From Phaeosaccion multiseriatum (taxonomy: Eukaryota > Ochrophyta, other classes), in the NCBI GenBank assembly GCA_965112735.1, contig OZ218953.1, positions 3,968,001-4,032,000 on the forward strand: a stretch of DNA of 64,000 nucleotides, read 5' to 3'. Numbering within the stretch: position 1 is the first letter of the stretch; each line of letters starts with the position of its first letter. The notes below the pieces were generated by a model. The model made no database searches. It was not told the origin of the DNA and saw only the letters and a program-made list of their open reading frames with translations. This document shows, in pieces, positions 49,403 to 64,000 of this stretch. The position numbers and the translations under genes were made by a program.

Positions 49403-52400
49403 TCACGCTTCTGGAGGGAGGGCTGCATCGGGCACTCCATCCTGGGGGCCCTCCTCTTCCCCCTCTTCCCCCTCTTCCCCCTCTTCCCCCTCTTCCCCCT
49501 CTTCCCCCTCTTCCCCCCCGTCGACGCTGAGACTGGCGCTCTCCCCGGCACCCTCGGTGACAGCAGAGAACCCCGCCTCCCCCTTCTCTTCCTCATCCTC
49601 CACCCCAGCCTCAGCTGCTGCAGGTGCCTCAGGAGGCCCGTCAGGCTCAAGCCCTGCAGCCGCAGCCTCAGCAGAGGTGTCGCAAGCAGCGGCACCACCA
49701 GTCTCCGCACCACCAGTCTCCGCAGCAGCAGTCTCAGCAGCAGCAGCCTCAGCAGCACTAGCCTCAGCAGCACTAGCCTCAGCACCAGCCTCAGCAGCAG
49801 CAGCATCAGTCTCCTCAGCAGCAGCAGCAGCCTCCGCAGCAGCAGCAGCGTCAGCAGCAGCAGCAGCAGCCTTAGCCTGTGTCGCAGCTTCGGCCGACGC
49901 CCTTCTCCTCTCTGTCGCGGCCGCCACCGCCGCCGCTCGCTTTGCCGCTGCCGCCTCCGCCGCCAGCCTCACCTTCTCCTTGTCCTCATAAATGCCCAGT
50001 CCGATCATCTCCCTCTGCAACAGTGAGCTCATCTGTAGCCACAAGGCATCCGCTCCCGCCCCTCCCCCAGCCTCACGCTGCCCCCCCTCTGCTTGGCCCT
50101 GCTGCTGCGCCATCCCCCCCGGGTCCATTCCAAACATGCTGGCGAAGCCCTTGCAAATGTACGGAATGACCTTCTCCGCCATCTGCTCGCACACAAGCTT
50201 GGCCACCTCAGAAGGGTTCGGACGGCTCCCTTCTCTCCCGCTGCTCGGCCTTCGGCCCGTAGAGCCCACACCTCCGACATGGGCTTCATTGCTACCACTA
50301 CTACTACTGCTACTACTGCTACCCCCGGCAGAAAACAGCCGCATTGCTACTTTCTTGTACTCAGCCAAGGCCTTGAGAACATCCCGAAAGCACTGCTCCA
50401 ATGCCTTTCGTAATCGAAACTCCAGTGAGAGAAGGGCGCACTCTCGCAGGTGATTGAATGACGTCAGCAGCAAGTTCACAAAGCGGCTCAGAAGCGGGTA
50501 CGCCAGGAGAGACGAAGGCGGATGCATCCCCCTCTCACTCCCACTTCCGCTGCCTCCTTCGTCATCCTTGCTCTTGTCCTTTGCCCCTGTGCCACCGTGG
50601 TCGCTGCTGCTGCTGTTGCTGCCTTGATTCTGGTAAAGCGGCAGCACCAACCCTCCCGATTGGGTGGTGACGACACCTCCTGCCCCCACCTCCTCCCCTC
50701 CGCCGTCCCCTCCCCTCGAGGTAGGGTTCATCAAACCCCCTCGCAAGTACACCAACGCCTCCACGACTTCACTGGAGGCCAGCCCCCACTGCCCGGCGGC
50801 CAGGTTCCACACGGCCCCCTCAAAAATGGGCGTCAAGAGCCCCCTGAAATCGCACGACAGACGTCCCATGCTGGCCCCAAAGAACATGCTTTGATCCATA
50901 ACGCTCATGAGGGAGGCCCCATCTGCCAGCAGGGGAAGATGGACGCGCAGCATGTGTAAGAAGCCTTCGATGCGCCTTGCCAGCCAGCTCGATAAGACCG
51001 CTGCGCTACGGCGATTGCTCGCCTCGATAGCTGCCGCGGCTTCCAGGCCTCCCTTGCTGCCCCCCCCCACTCCTTCTCCAACTTTTCCCTTCTCCCGTGC
51101 CCCTTTCCTCAGGCCCTGGCCCGATGAGGTCACCGTGGGAGATGAATAGTCCATGAAGATTGCCTTGAACTGCGTGGCAATGTCGAACCAATGGGTCCTG
51201 CTCTTCTCGATGAGGTCCATGAGGACAAGCTTGGTGGCGCTACTGCTCCTCGACCCTGCTGCTGTCTTGGCAGAGTACAAGTCTGCTTCAATAGATGGGG
51301 AGAGAGAGGGAGTGAGGGGGAAATCCTGGGAAAAACGGTCCCCATCCACACACAATTGGATGCATGTACCGCTCTGTCACACCGCAATATCATCATCTCG
51401 TGTACACACGCACAGCGCGCACTTACGCACGCCCGTACAAAAGAGAAAGGAGAAGGACAACTTTCCACCTCTGTCTGTACCTGCAGATTGCGAGCCTCCC
51501 AACACCTGCTCTAACCAGACATCTCTCGCCTCCAGAAACTCCACCTGGAGCATTGTTTCCAGCATAGGGGCGTACGCCTGTCGCGTATCCCTCGTAGTAG
51601 TCGAGACCCCTCCTTCTCCATCTCCTGTCGGAGCTGCCAGCGTCTTCTTCTTCCCCCCCCCCCGGCTGGCGATAGCCTGTTGCTGGCGTTCCAGCTCCAC
51701 CAATTGAAGTCGCCGCAGACAGGATACCAGCTGCAGACAAGCAGCGAGTTGGATGGGGTCTGTGCGCAGCTGGGCAAGCATCTTCTCCCGCATGCCCGCC
51801 GCACATGCCCAGACCTCCTTCGCGATCATTCGCACCACCTCGGGCACCTCCCCGTTTCTCTCCTCCGCCCCCCCACCTCTTCGTCCTCCGACCCCTCTAT
51901 GCCCGACCGCGGACCCCGCTATATCTTCTGCTCCTCCCCCTTCTCCTCCTCCTGCCGCCGCCGCTACTGCTTCCGCTGCTGCCGCCGCAGAAGCTGCTGC
52001 TTTGGCTCTCGTTGACATGACTTGGTGGCGCCGGACGAGAGCATTGCAGAACTGCGCGATGCTCAGCGCCTCCTCGTACATGGCGTTTCGGACACAGGCA
52101 TCCATAAGCTGGGGCACCTCCAGCAGCTCCACGAGCTGTGCGTGGTGGGCAAGGGTCCGTTGGTTGCGCTTATGGCTCGCCAATAGCTCCCCTGCCTCCA
52201 CTTGGAACTTCCCCAGAGACCCTTCAAGGGGACAGAAAGAAGAGAGCAGGGTTATCAAAGGTCCTTACGTCCTCCTCGGCAAACCCTTTCATTCTCCGTA
52301 AGAGCCGAAGCCTTCCATCTTCTCCTGTCCCTGCTCTCTCACCTGAGATGTTCTCGACCCCTGCCACAAGCCCGTCGATGCAGCCGTCCATTCTCGCGCC

Positions 52401-52706
52401 CTCGGCCTTGACATGCCTCACACAGTCGTGGTTCTCGATAAAGACATCGTAGTGATCTAGGGAGAGTGTTTGGAGGGCCTTGTCGACCTTCTGAGCCTCC
52501 TCCTGCAGCCGCGCCGGCTCGTGCTTCAGGCGGTCCAGCCCCAGGGAGGCAAGGTTATGATAATCGGTTGCTCGATCACTGGTGCTTCTTTGCGCAGAGG
52601 AGAACTCCGCTCCTCCGACTCTTCCTATAGCCTCCTCGGTGGGCGGAGGAGACATCATTGGTTTTGTTGTTTGTTTTGTCTTGTTGCTCCACTTCGACCT
52701 CTCCAT
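49403..52706 (-). CDS. COG8: Conserved oligomeric Golgi complex subunit 8 (COG8, Dor1-like)
   Basis: Three exons, 52706-52343, 52221-51481 and 51285-49403, encode 995 residues. The Dor1/COG8 region covers residues about 35-550: LGLDRLKHEPARLQEEAQ, YDVFIENHDCVRHVK, SLGKFQVEAGELLASHKRNQ, HHAQLVELLEVPQLMDACVR, YEEALSIAQFCNAL, MLETMLQVEFLEARDVWLEQ, RTHWFDIATQFKAIF and MDQSMFFGASMGRLSCDFRG. The complex tethers retrograde vesicles at the Golgi. An insertion of Ala-rich and Gly/Ser-rich low complexity interrupts the middle, and the C-terminal 200 residues are Ala/Glu-rich tracts from GCT/CAG and GGGGAAGAG repeats not seen in typical COG8 (about 600 residues). The start is the first ATG in frame; the region upstream is shared with the divergent TSNAXIP1-like gene, 85 bp away. 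Confidence 0.88.
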
Positions 52707-52791
52707 TATGTCAATGGCCCGGTCCCATGCAATACAGTTTCGTTCCACACAACAAAAAACAAAAAACAAGAAGCTACTCAGTAATATAGTG
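52707..52791. promoter_or_regulatory. 85-bp gap between divergent COG8 and TSNAXIP1-like genes
   Basis: Very short divergent spacer with an A-rich run (AACAAAAAACAAAAAACAAG, 52751-52770). The two 5' UTRs must either be extremely short or overlap. The regulatory role is inferred. Confidence 0.45.
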
Positions 52792-57669
<4,878 letters not shown>

Positions 57670-57699
57670 GCTGCTTTCCTACTCATCGACAAACACCTA

Positions 57700-57845
57700 T
57701 GCTCTCAAGAGATACTACTCGCTGGCTGATCAACACAAAGAGATGCTATGCTACTTGCTGATTATAGAGAGATACCCCTTGCTGATCATCACAGAGAGAT
57801 ACTACTTGCTGATAAAAAAAAAGGATGCTACTTGTTGATCAAATA
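57700..57845. repeat. Imperfect about 30-bp tandem repeats between convergent genes
   Basis: Four to five degenerate units sharing CTACTTGCTGAT and AGAGAGATA words lie between the stops of the TSNAXIP1-like and PFK genes. Probably part of a 3' UTR or terminator. Confidence 0.6.
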
Positions 57846-57915
57846 CGCGGGACCCATGTAAAGTATAGTAGAAGTAGTATTTTTTCTTAAGACAAGCATG
57901 TCGAGTCGAGTGGCG

Positions 57916-58907
57916 TCAAACAAAGAGGTCCGTGGCCAGCTTGGCCGTCAGACGGCTTGTTGCGCCACCGGGGCTGTCCAAAGGCACACCAAGATCAATA
58001 TTACTGGCCATTGCGGTGGAATTGTCGTCGCCGTTGTTGCTGGTGCTGTTGTGGTTGCTGCTCGCGTCCTCGTACTTGACCCGCATATCGCTTTGGTCCA
58101 CAGTATTGGGCTGTAACGTCAGACCGAGCACACGCTCCCACGTCCGCCCCTTGACATTGAGGCTGCGAGGGGAGCTCGCCACTAGCTCCAAGATGGGGAT
58201 ATACACCTTGAGCGACAAGCAGAGAGATGTGTATATAGCGTGGCAGTGAACGGGAGGGGTGGAGGGAGGGTGGGGGGTGAGGCGTGAGGGGTGAGGCGAC
58301 TGACGCGCTTCCTTCATGCGTGCTTCATGCGTGCTTCATGCTTCATGCTTGCTTCATGCTTGCTTCATGCTTGCTTCATGCTTGCTTCATGCTTGCTTCA
58401 TGCTTGCTTCATGCTTGCTTTATGCTTGCTTCATGCTTGCTTCATGCTTGCTTCATGCTTGCTTTATGCTTGCTTCATGCTTGCTTTATGCTTGCTTCAT
58501 GCTTGCTTCATGCTTGCTTCATGCTTGCTTCATGCTTGCTTCATGCTTGCTTCATGCTTGCTTCATGCTTCATGCTTGCTTCATGCTTGCTCACGCGGGA
58601 GAGGTTGGCGGTTGGAGGGTGTGGGAGGGGTCGTGAAGCAGTGACAACGAACGCAAAGGGGGACTGACTGAGCAAGGACAAATGGGCCTCTGACTGAGCG
58701 ATGGCACAACAACACTTCACTCTGCCAATCACCGTCATTGCATCGTACCGTTCGATTGTTGATTACTCCTGCCGAGAAGGCCGTATAGCCTGCCATGGCG
58801 CCATGCACGGCGTTGCTGGCGATCTGCATGCAGTAGATCTGGTCGAAGGATGTGGCCTCCACGGAACGGATCATGTAGGAAGGGTCAATGTACCTAAAGG
58901 GCGCAGC

Positions 58908-58954
<47 letters not shown>

Positions 58955-61900
58955 GACAGAGAGAGTGTAAGAGAGGGAGTGAGAGGGTCAACAAGAGACG
59001 CAGAGAGACACACACAAACACACACACACAGAGAGAGAGAGCGCGCCACTGACGATGAGGGGTGGTGTGCAAGGAAAGTAGAAAGAAGAGATGGGAGAAG
59101 GGATGGCAAGACGGTCGCGGTGATTCTTGACTCTGAAACAACAGGGCGAGGGTGGTGAGAGCCACTGGTACCCTCCTTGGGAGCAAAGATGGTACTTAGT
59201 ATCCAGCAACAGCAGGAGGGAGATGCAATGCACAAAATATGACACATGGCCGCCGCTCGCTCTGTTCGAGCATTGAGGCCTCCATTCGAGAGGTCGAGAG
59301 AGGTCCTCCGCCGCACTCACTCACTCACTCATTCACTCACTCACTTGACTGTGGCGATCTTGCCGGCCTTCGTGAAGTGCGATTCGATCTGCTCCTTCAT
59401 GAACTGTCCGATGGCGGGGAGCTTCTTGTTGCTGAACAGAACACACAAGCGATAACACACACACACACACACAAATACACACACGCACACAGGCACTTGA
59501 GAGGGGCACTCATTGACAGCGACACCTAACTGCGACGTGCGCAGGAGGAAGAACGCTATCCATTCCACCCCCCCCGCTTCCTCCCTCCTTCTTCCCTACC
59601 CTGCCGTACCCGCTCATGTCCGTCTCTGTGGATTCGCCGAGCAGCTCCTCGCCTGCCCCCTCCGCCACCACCACCACAGCGTAGCCCTTGTCCGCCACTC
59701 GCTTCTCCAGGTGGGGAAGGCATCCCCGGTCTCCTCCCAGCACGATGGGTACTGCGGTATTTGGTTCGTTTTGTTTGGGGGGGGGGTGAGGCAAATGAAA
59801 TGGAACAAGTAAAGGTGCGGACGAGATGAGGCGAGTAATTGCATCGCTGGGCAGGAAGGAAGGAAGGAAGGAAGGAAGGAAGGAAGGTAGAGGCGGACTC
59901 ACGAAAAAGACACGAGAGAGACAGGCTCAGGTGCGAAGGAAAGGGGAAGGAGTTGAAACAAGGGCAGAACCAGCGCTGAACAGCAAGAACAAGGCTCGTG
60001 CGAGGAGAGGAGGGGAGATGGGTAGTGAGTTGTAGGTGTCAGCTTCCGCCGGGACTCTTACCTTCCGGAATAAGGCAGAGATCAATCTCTCCGCTGGCCA
60101 GCGTGGCGTAGGCTGCAATGTATCCTGCCGATCGCCCCATGAGCTTCACCACTCCGATCCCGTTGGGGAGGTTGCACTTCGCCTCCGTCACAGCAGACTT
60201 TTTGAGGGGAAGAGGGACAGGCATGTTTCGCTCGGTTAGGGGCCGCATGGTGTCCGGACTCGAGAAACCTACGAGCTTCCCCTTCCTACTCCCCCGTCCT
60301 CCCTCTCTCTCTCTCTCTTCTCCTCCTTTCGCCCTGTCCCTCTCCCCACCTCTCACCCTCTCCCTCCCCCCCCCCCCCTCTCCCCTGTCCCGCTGACCTT
60401 GATGGCCTGCTGTGCGGCCTCAACGGCGGTCAAGAAGCCGAAGGAGCGGTCGATGAGGTCGATGTCGTTGTCGATCGTCTTGGGGATGCCGGCCACGGAA
60501 ATGTTGAGTTTCTGCGAGCAAGAGAAGGACGGACAGACGGGCGAGACGCAGGCGGGCCGTCAAAAACAAGGCCCAAGCAAGCAGGCCCAACAAGGCCCAA
60601 TAAGGTAGGGCAGCTATCGGCGGTCAGTTCAGACGATGAGCTGGACCGACGCACAAAGGCACACAGGCAAATCCTTCGGGTGGTCCTAGTGAAATGTGTG
60701 GCCAACACTAGCACAACCCATGGGACAGCTCGTAAGTTTGGCTGCTGTGGTGTTGAGGCCTCCTTCCTACCTGTTTGATACACTCCTGGGCAATCAGATT
60801 GGCACCTCTGTGGGTCCCGTCCCCCCCAATCACGTACAGCTGGTTGATCTGGAGGAGGAGGAGGAGGAGGAGGAGACGGAGGAGGAGCAGGAGGAGGAGG
60901 AGCAGGAGCAGGAGGAGCAGCAGCAGCAGGAGGAGGAGGAACAGGAGGAGGAGGAGTAGGAGGAGCAGGACAGGGAGGAGGAGTAAGTGGTGGTGGTGGT
61001 GGGCGAGGAGGAGGAGGAGGAGGAGGAGGAGGAGGAGGAGGAGGAGGAGGAGGAGGAGGAGAAGTGAGCATGGTGGGGTGAGAGGAGCAAAAGACAGAAT
61101 AAAAGAACACTGAACGACACCGTACATAAAACACAAAAGGAGGAGCAGAGCGGAGGAGAAGGGAAGATTCATGGACCTTCGTCAACGACAAAGACCACAC
61201 CCCACACACCACACACGAGCAAAGCGCACACACACGACCAGTACACACACACTCGGTGTCGCCCTCTCTTTCTCTCTCTCTCCCTCACCTTGTACTTTTG
61301 CAGGAAGGCCATGATTTTGTCGAGCTCGAACCCTCCGCGTGACGACGACAGCACAGAGCCTGGCTCGTGCTGCAGCGATCTCACAGACTCCAGACTGAGC
61401 TCCATTGGCTCCAGATTAGGGTCGTAAAAGCCTTGCACACACACGAATGAAGACATCAAGGGGGGAGGTGAGGGGGGAGAAGGTGGACGGATGAAAGGTG
61501 AGGGCAAGAGGTGAAACAGCGATAGTGAGTGGTTTCAGTGGGTGGTGGGTGGGGGGTGAGGTGAGAGAAAGGGCTGAGTTAAAGGCGGGCTAGCACCAAC
61601 AAGGAGCGGGGTTGTGAGGTGGGCAGAGGGGCGAGAGAGCGAGACATGAAAATGAGATGACGTGTATGTTAGTGTTGTGTGTGTGCGTATGGAGAGAGAG
61701 AGATGAGACCATTCGTCCGTCAAGCCGGAGCCTAGCCGCCGTACTACCCCAGCTTATGCACCCACCTGAGAAGCCGCCCCTTGAAGAAGAAGAAGAAGAA
61801 GGAGGAGGAGGAGGAGGAGGAGGAGGAGGAGGAGGAGGAGAGGAGGGGGGTGAGGAGGAGGGGAGAAGGAGGGGAGAAGGAGGGAGATCAGACGAGTAGG

Positions 61901-63783
61901 GACGGGGCAGAGCGACGGGGAAAGGGGACGGACACCGGTGGTGGCAGGCGCAAGAACGTATGTCAGGTACCAAGTGAGAGCATCGCGCTCCTTTGGTGCT
62001 CAAGATGAGTGAGGAAGTGCTTACCTGATGCCCCACACTTGGTTGCACTTGTAGACCGCCTTGAGGCTCACCACGAGATGGTGGATTACGCTGTTGAGCC
62101 CCGGGCAAAGACCTCCACTGTCGAGCGAGACAACGATAGAGGGGGGGATTGGGGGGTCGATTAAGGGGGCGCGGAGAGCAGGCAAAGGACACCAAGGAGA
62201 CGCATCATATGGTCAACTGATGCAGGCCGCCCATGTGCCAACACAACACGTACCACGTAACGATGGCGGCATTCACCTGGAGGCGTGTCCAAGGAGGGGA
62301 AGGAAGGAGAGGTGGTGACAAGTGAGGCGGCGACGGTATCAAGGAGACTGCCTCCAATCGGTGGAGGTACACTGTGTCTTCAACTGGTGCGCGATCAGCC
62401 ACATGTGGCTCTCACTGCCACTGATTGGCAGCAGCCACGCGCGGCTCACTGATTGACTGACTGACGGACTGACTGAATGACTGACTGACTGACTCACTGA
62501 ATGACTGACTGACTGACTGACTGACTGACTGACTGAGCCACTGACTGACTGACTGACTGACTGAATGACTGAATGACTGACTGACGGACTGACGCACTGA
62601 CTGACTGACCCACTGACTGACTGATCCACTGACTGACTGACCCACTGACTGACTGACCCACTGACTGACTGACTGACTGACTGACTGACTGACTGACTGA
62701 CTGACTGACTGACTGAATGACTGACTGACTGACTGACTGGTTGACTGACTGACTGACTGAGTGAGTGAGTGAGTGAGTGAGTGAGTGAGTGAGTGACTGA
62801 CCCACTGACTGACTGACTGACTGACTGACTGACTGGTTGACTGACTGACTGGCCACTAGGACCTACGCGGCGAGAGTGTGCAGCGCGGTCGGTCAACCCT
62901 TCGATTTCAGCGTGAAAGGCGGTGGCGTGGAGAATGGCATGTCCTTTGACGTTGACGGCTCCCCCCCAGCTGCTTCCGCCCAAGTGGTTCGATTTACGAT
63001 CGTGTTTCCTTCACCTCATATCCTTACCTCGGACGGCTTGAAGTGCAGCGCTGGCCTGGGCCCGGCTCGCAGAAAGGCCTTCGCCTCGGGGGCCTTACTC
63101 ATGTCTCGCACTGCAGAGACAGAGGCAACAGGGAAAGGCAGGGAATGATGAGCGCCCATCCACTCGAAGGCCTGAATTCAAGGGACAGGAGACCAGGCTT
63201 TGTTCCCAGTAACAAGACAGATGTGGCGCCTGCTTTACTCCCTCCCCTCCTTGCGTCGCTTTCTCTCTGCAGCCAGAGGAGTTGCCCTCACCGTGCTCAT
63301 AGATGATGCAGTCATTCCTGTGGATCAGCTGTGGGTGAGAATATAAGCAGAGTGTGGGGAGAGAGCGTGGGGGGGGGCGGGTTGAGGTCGTGTTCTTCGT
63401 TTCTCCCTCCTCTATCCTTTCTTGTCTCATCTCCTTCGGTACTTGCTGCGCACCTTGTTGTAGAATGTGGGCTTGCCCATAGTGTTCTCGGTGATGACGT
63501 GGTTGGGAGTCATGCTGGACGGGAAGAACTCGCTAAGGTGCTGCGTGTCGCAGAGGAAGATCTTCTCCAGCTTGAAGCTAAAGCGAGGGCAGGCGCAGGC
63601 ACGCAAAGCAGAAAGAATGAACACCACGTCTCCAAACCTCTCCCCCAATAGCGCCGGCACTCACCCTGTGTCTGATCTTCCCTCGACTGGCCCGGCATCT
63701 TCATCGTGAAGCACGCCATCTGCGCCCACAATAAAGCTCTTTCGCTTAATGGAGTCAGCACTGGGCGTCGGGTTTTCCTCCAT
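57916..63783 (-). CDS. PFK: ATP-dependent 6-phosphofructokinase, plant type (group III)
   Basis: Predicted 542-residue glycolytic enzyme (fructose 6-phosphate to fructose 1,6-bisphosphate). Fifteen minus-strand exons: 63783-63665, 63577-63443, 63317-63292, 63110-63028, 62276-62254, 62117-62025, 61779-61766, 61431-61289, 60848-60771, 60511-60398, 60197-60062, 59751-59610, 59431-59345, 58893-58749, 58206-57916; every joint keeps frame. Motifs: FKLEKIFL and FLRAGPRP near the N-terminus, [23 protein letters not shown] (220-224), [19 protein letters not shown] (K249, D252, D254), [21 protein letters not shown] and [10 protein letters not shown]. Gly-223 (position 104 of E. coli PFK) indicates ATP use, while Lys-249 (position 124) is typical of plant ATP-PFKs. 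No plastid leader is visible, so cytosolic placement is likely. Exons of 26, 23 and 14 nt are unusually short. The C-terminal tail is Asn/Ser-rich. Confidence 0.93.
58312..58593. repeat. 11-bp minisatellite (CTTCATGCTTG)n in a PFK intron
   Basis: About 25 copies of an 11-bp unit with few variants (TTTATG, GCGTG) inside the last PFK intron (58207-58748). As 11 is not a multiple of 3 all frames cycle, giving artefactual Cys/Leu/His-rich ORFs. Confidence 0.95.
58908..58952. repeat. Short (GACA)n in a PFK intron
   Basis: About 11 units of the same tetranucleotide as the two satellites at the left of the window, lying just upstream (in mRNA sense) of PFK exon 14. Confidence 0.95.
60849..61065. 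repeat. (GGA)n with GCA interruptions in a PFK intron
   Basis: Trinucleotide tract in the intron 60849-61288, directly abutting the acceptor of exon 9, so the mRNA-sense strand is a long TCC/TGC polypyrimidine tract next to the acceptor CTCCAG. Confidence 0.95.
62448..62852. repeat. (GACT)n array in PFK intron 4
   Basis: About 400 bp of GACT units with CACT and GAATGACT variants and an internal (GAGT)n stretch (62758-62797). It lies within the 751-bp intron 62277-63027 and gives a false Ser-Gln-Ser-Val frame on the minus strand. Confidence 0.95.
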
Positions 63784-64000
63784 CTTCCTTTCTGCTTTCT
63801 CGACCCTTCTTCTCTTTTCTGCTCCCTTTTCACGTCAGTAGGCCTTCGACTGCAGCTCTACCAATTGACCTAAGAGAAAGAAGAGAGGAGGGAAAAAAAA
63901 AAGAGTTGGAAGTTTCAGCTCGGTTGACCGGCGCCCGCTGCACAATCCGATCCCCCTCCAAAACCGGTTCTCCCCCTTATGGCAGATTTCTGGGGGCCTG
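63784..64000. other. 5' region of PFK
   Basis: Upstream of the PFK start codon on the minus strand, running to the window edge. It probably holds the 5' UTR and promoter; no motif recognised and an additional 5' exon cannot be excluded. Confidence 0.4.

Noticed and set aside
58284-58667. Cys/Leu/His-rich ORFs resembling a cysteine-rich peptide family
   Set aside because: Generated by the 11-bp minisatellite in a PFK intron, which cycles through all frames.
60430-61248. Pro-rich 272-codon minus-strand ORF in the PFK gene
   Set aside because: Frame crosses an exon and a GGA-repeat intron in the wrong phase; the PFK frame explains the exon.
62339-62983. 214-codon Ser-Gln-Ser-Val repeat ORF
   Set aside because: Translation of the GACT array in PFK intron 4.

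Overview
The window is nuclear DNA from a eukaryotic alga, most likely a photosynthetic stramenopile (ochrophyte, Nannochloropsis/eustigmatophyte-like). The reasons are: nearly every gene is interrupted by short GT-AG introns (about 70-750 bp); base composition is GC-rich with very abundant simple repeats; a chlorophyll-binding LHC gene has the ER-signal plus A-F cleavage context used for secondary plastids; two more plastid-biogenesis genes (LPA1/REP27-like and CGLD27/Ycf36-like) carry the same kind of bipartite leader. No bacterial-style operons, tRNAs, rRNAs, CRISPR arrays or recognisable transposons were seen. Species assignment is inference.

Layout. 1-8520: two (GACA)n satellite blocks (at least 764 bp, cut by the window edge, and 4,368 bp) flank an island with a TauE/SafE-type membrane transporter gene (minus) and a broken, inverted duplicate of part of the gene at 15.5-19.8 kb. 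8.9-12.7 kb: an 11-exon membrane-anchored flavin monooxygenase (minus). 13.3-13.9 kb: a run of near-identical armadillo-type repeats (plus). 15.5-19.75 kb: a RAD18-like RING/SAP gene ending in a RanBP2-type zinc finger (minus), containing minisatellites. 19.95-21.2 kb: a DUF1279/FAM210-like membrane protein (plus). 21.4-22.7 kb: an ankyrin-repeat gene (minus). 22.7-24.3 kb: simple repeats. 24.3-30.1 kb: divergent pair LPA1-like (minus) and a TAP-like ABC half-transporter (plus, 11 exons). 30.8-34 kb: divergent pair CGLD27 (minus) and LHC (plus). 34.9-41.5 kb: a small unknown protein, a KIAA1143/DUF4604 gene (minus) and a long coiled-coil gene (plus); both of the last two show an apparent one-base loss in a homopolymer. 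42.4-48.8 kb: a 1,502-residue fusion of a DEDDy 3'-5' exonuclease with a MOV10/SDE3-type RNA helicase (plus). 49.4-52.7 kb: COG8 (minus), divergent from a TSNAXIP1-like axonemal protein with a roughly 180-residue Gly tract (52.8-57.7 kb, plus). 57.9-63.8 kb: a 15-exon plant-type phosphofructokinase with 14-, 23- and 26-nt exons (minus).

Common themes. Genes are packed as divergent pairs sharing short 5' regions (85-345 bp) or as convergent pairs. Three neighbours serve the plastid (LPA1-like, CGLD27, LHC). The most unusual gene is the exonuclease-helicase fusion: the last exonuclease motif and the MOV10-specific region lie in one uninterrupted exon, so the fusion does not depend on splice prediction. 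It is a candidate single-chain RNA-silencing or RNA-decay factor. A second unusual pattern is that several introns begin with GTGA/GTGG tetranucleotide tracts growing directly out of the 5' splice site. Splice models were built by hand from frame continuity, GT/AG sites and family conservation; all are predictions.
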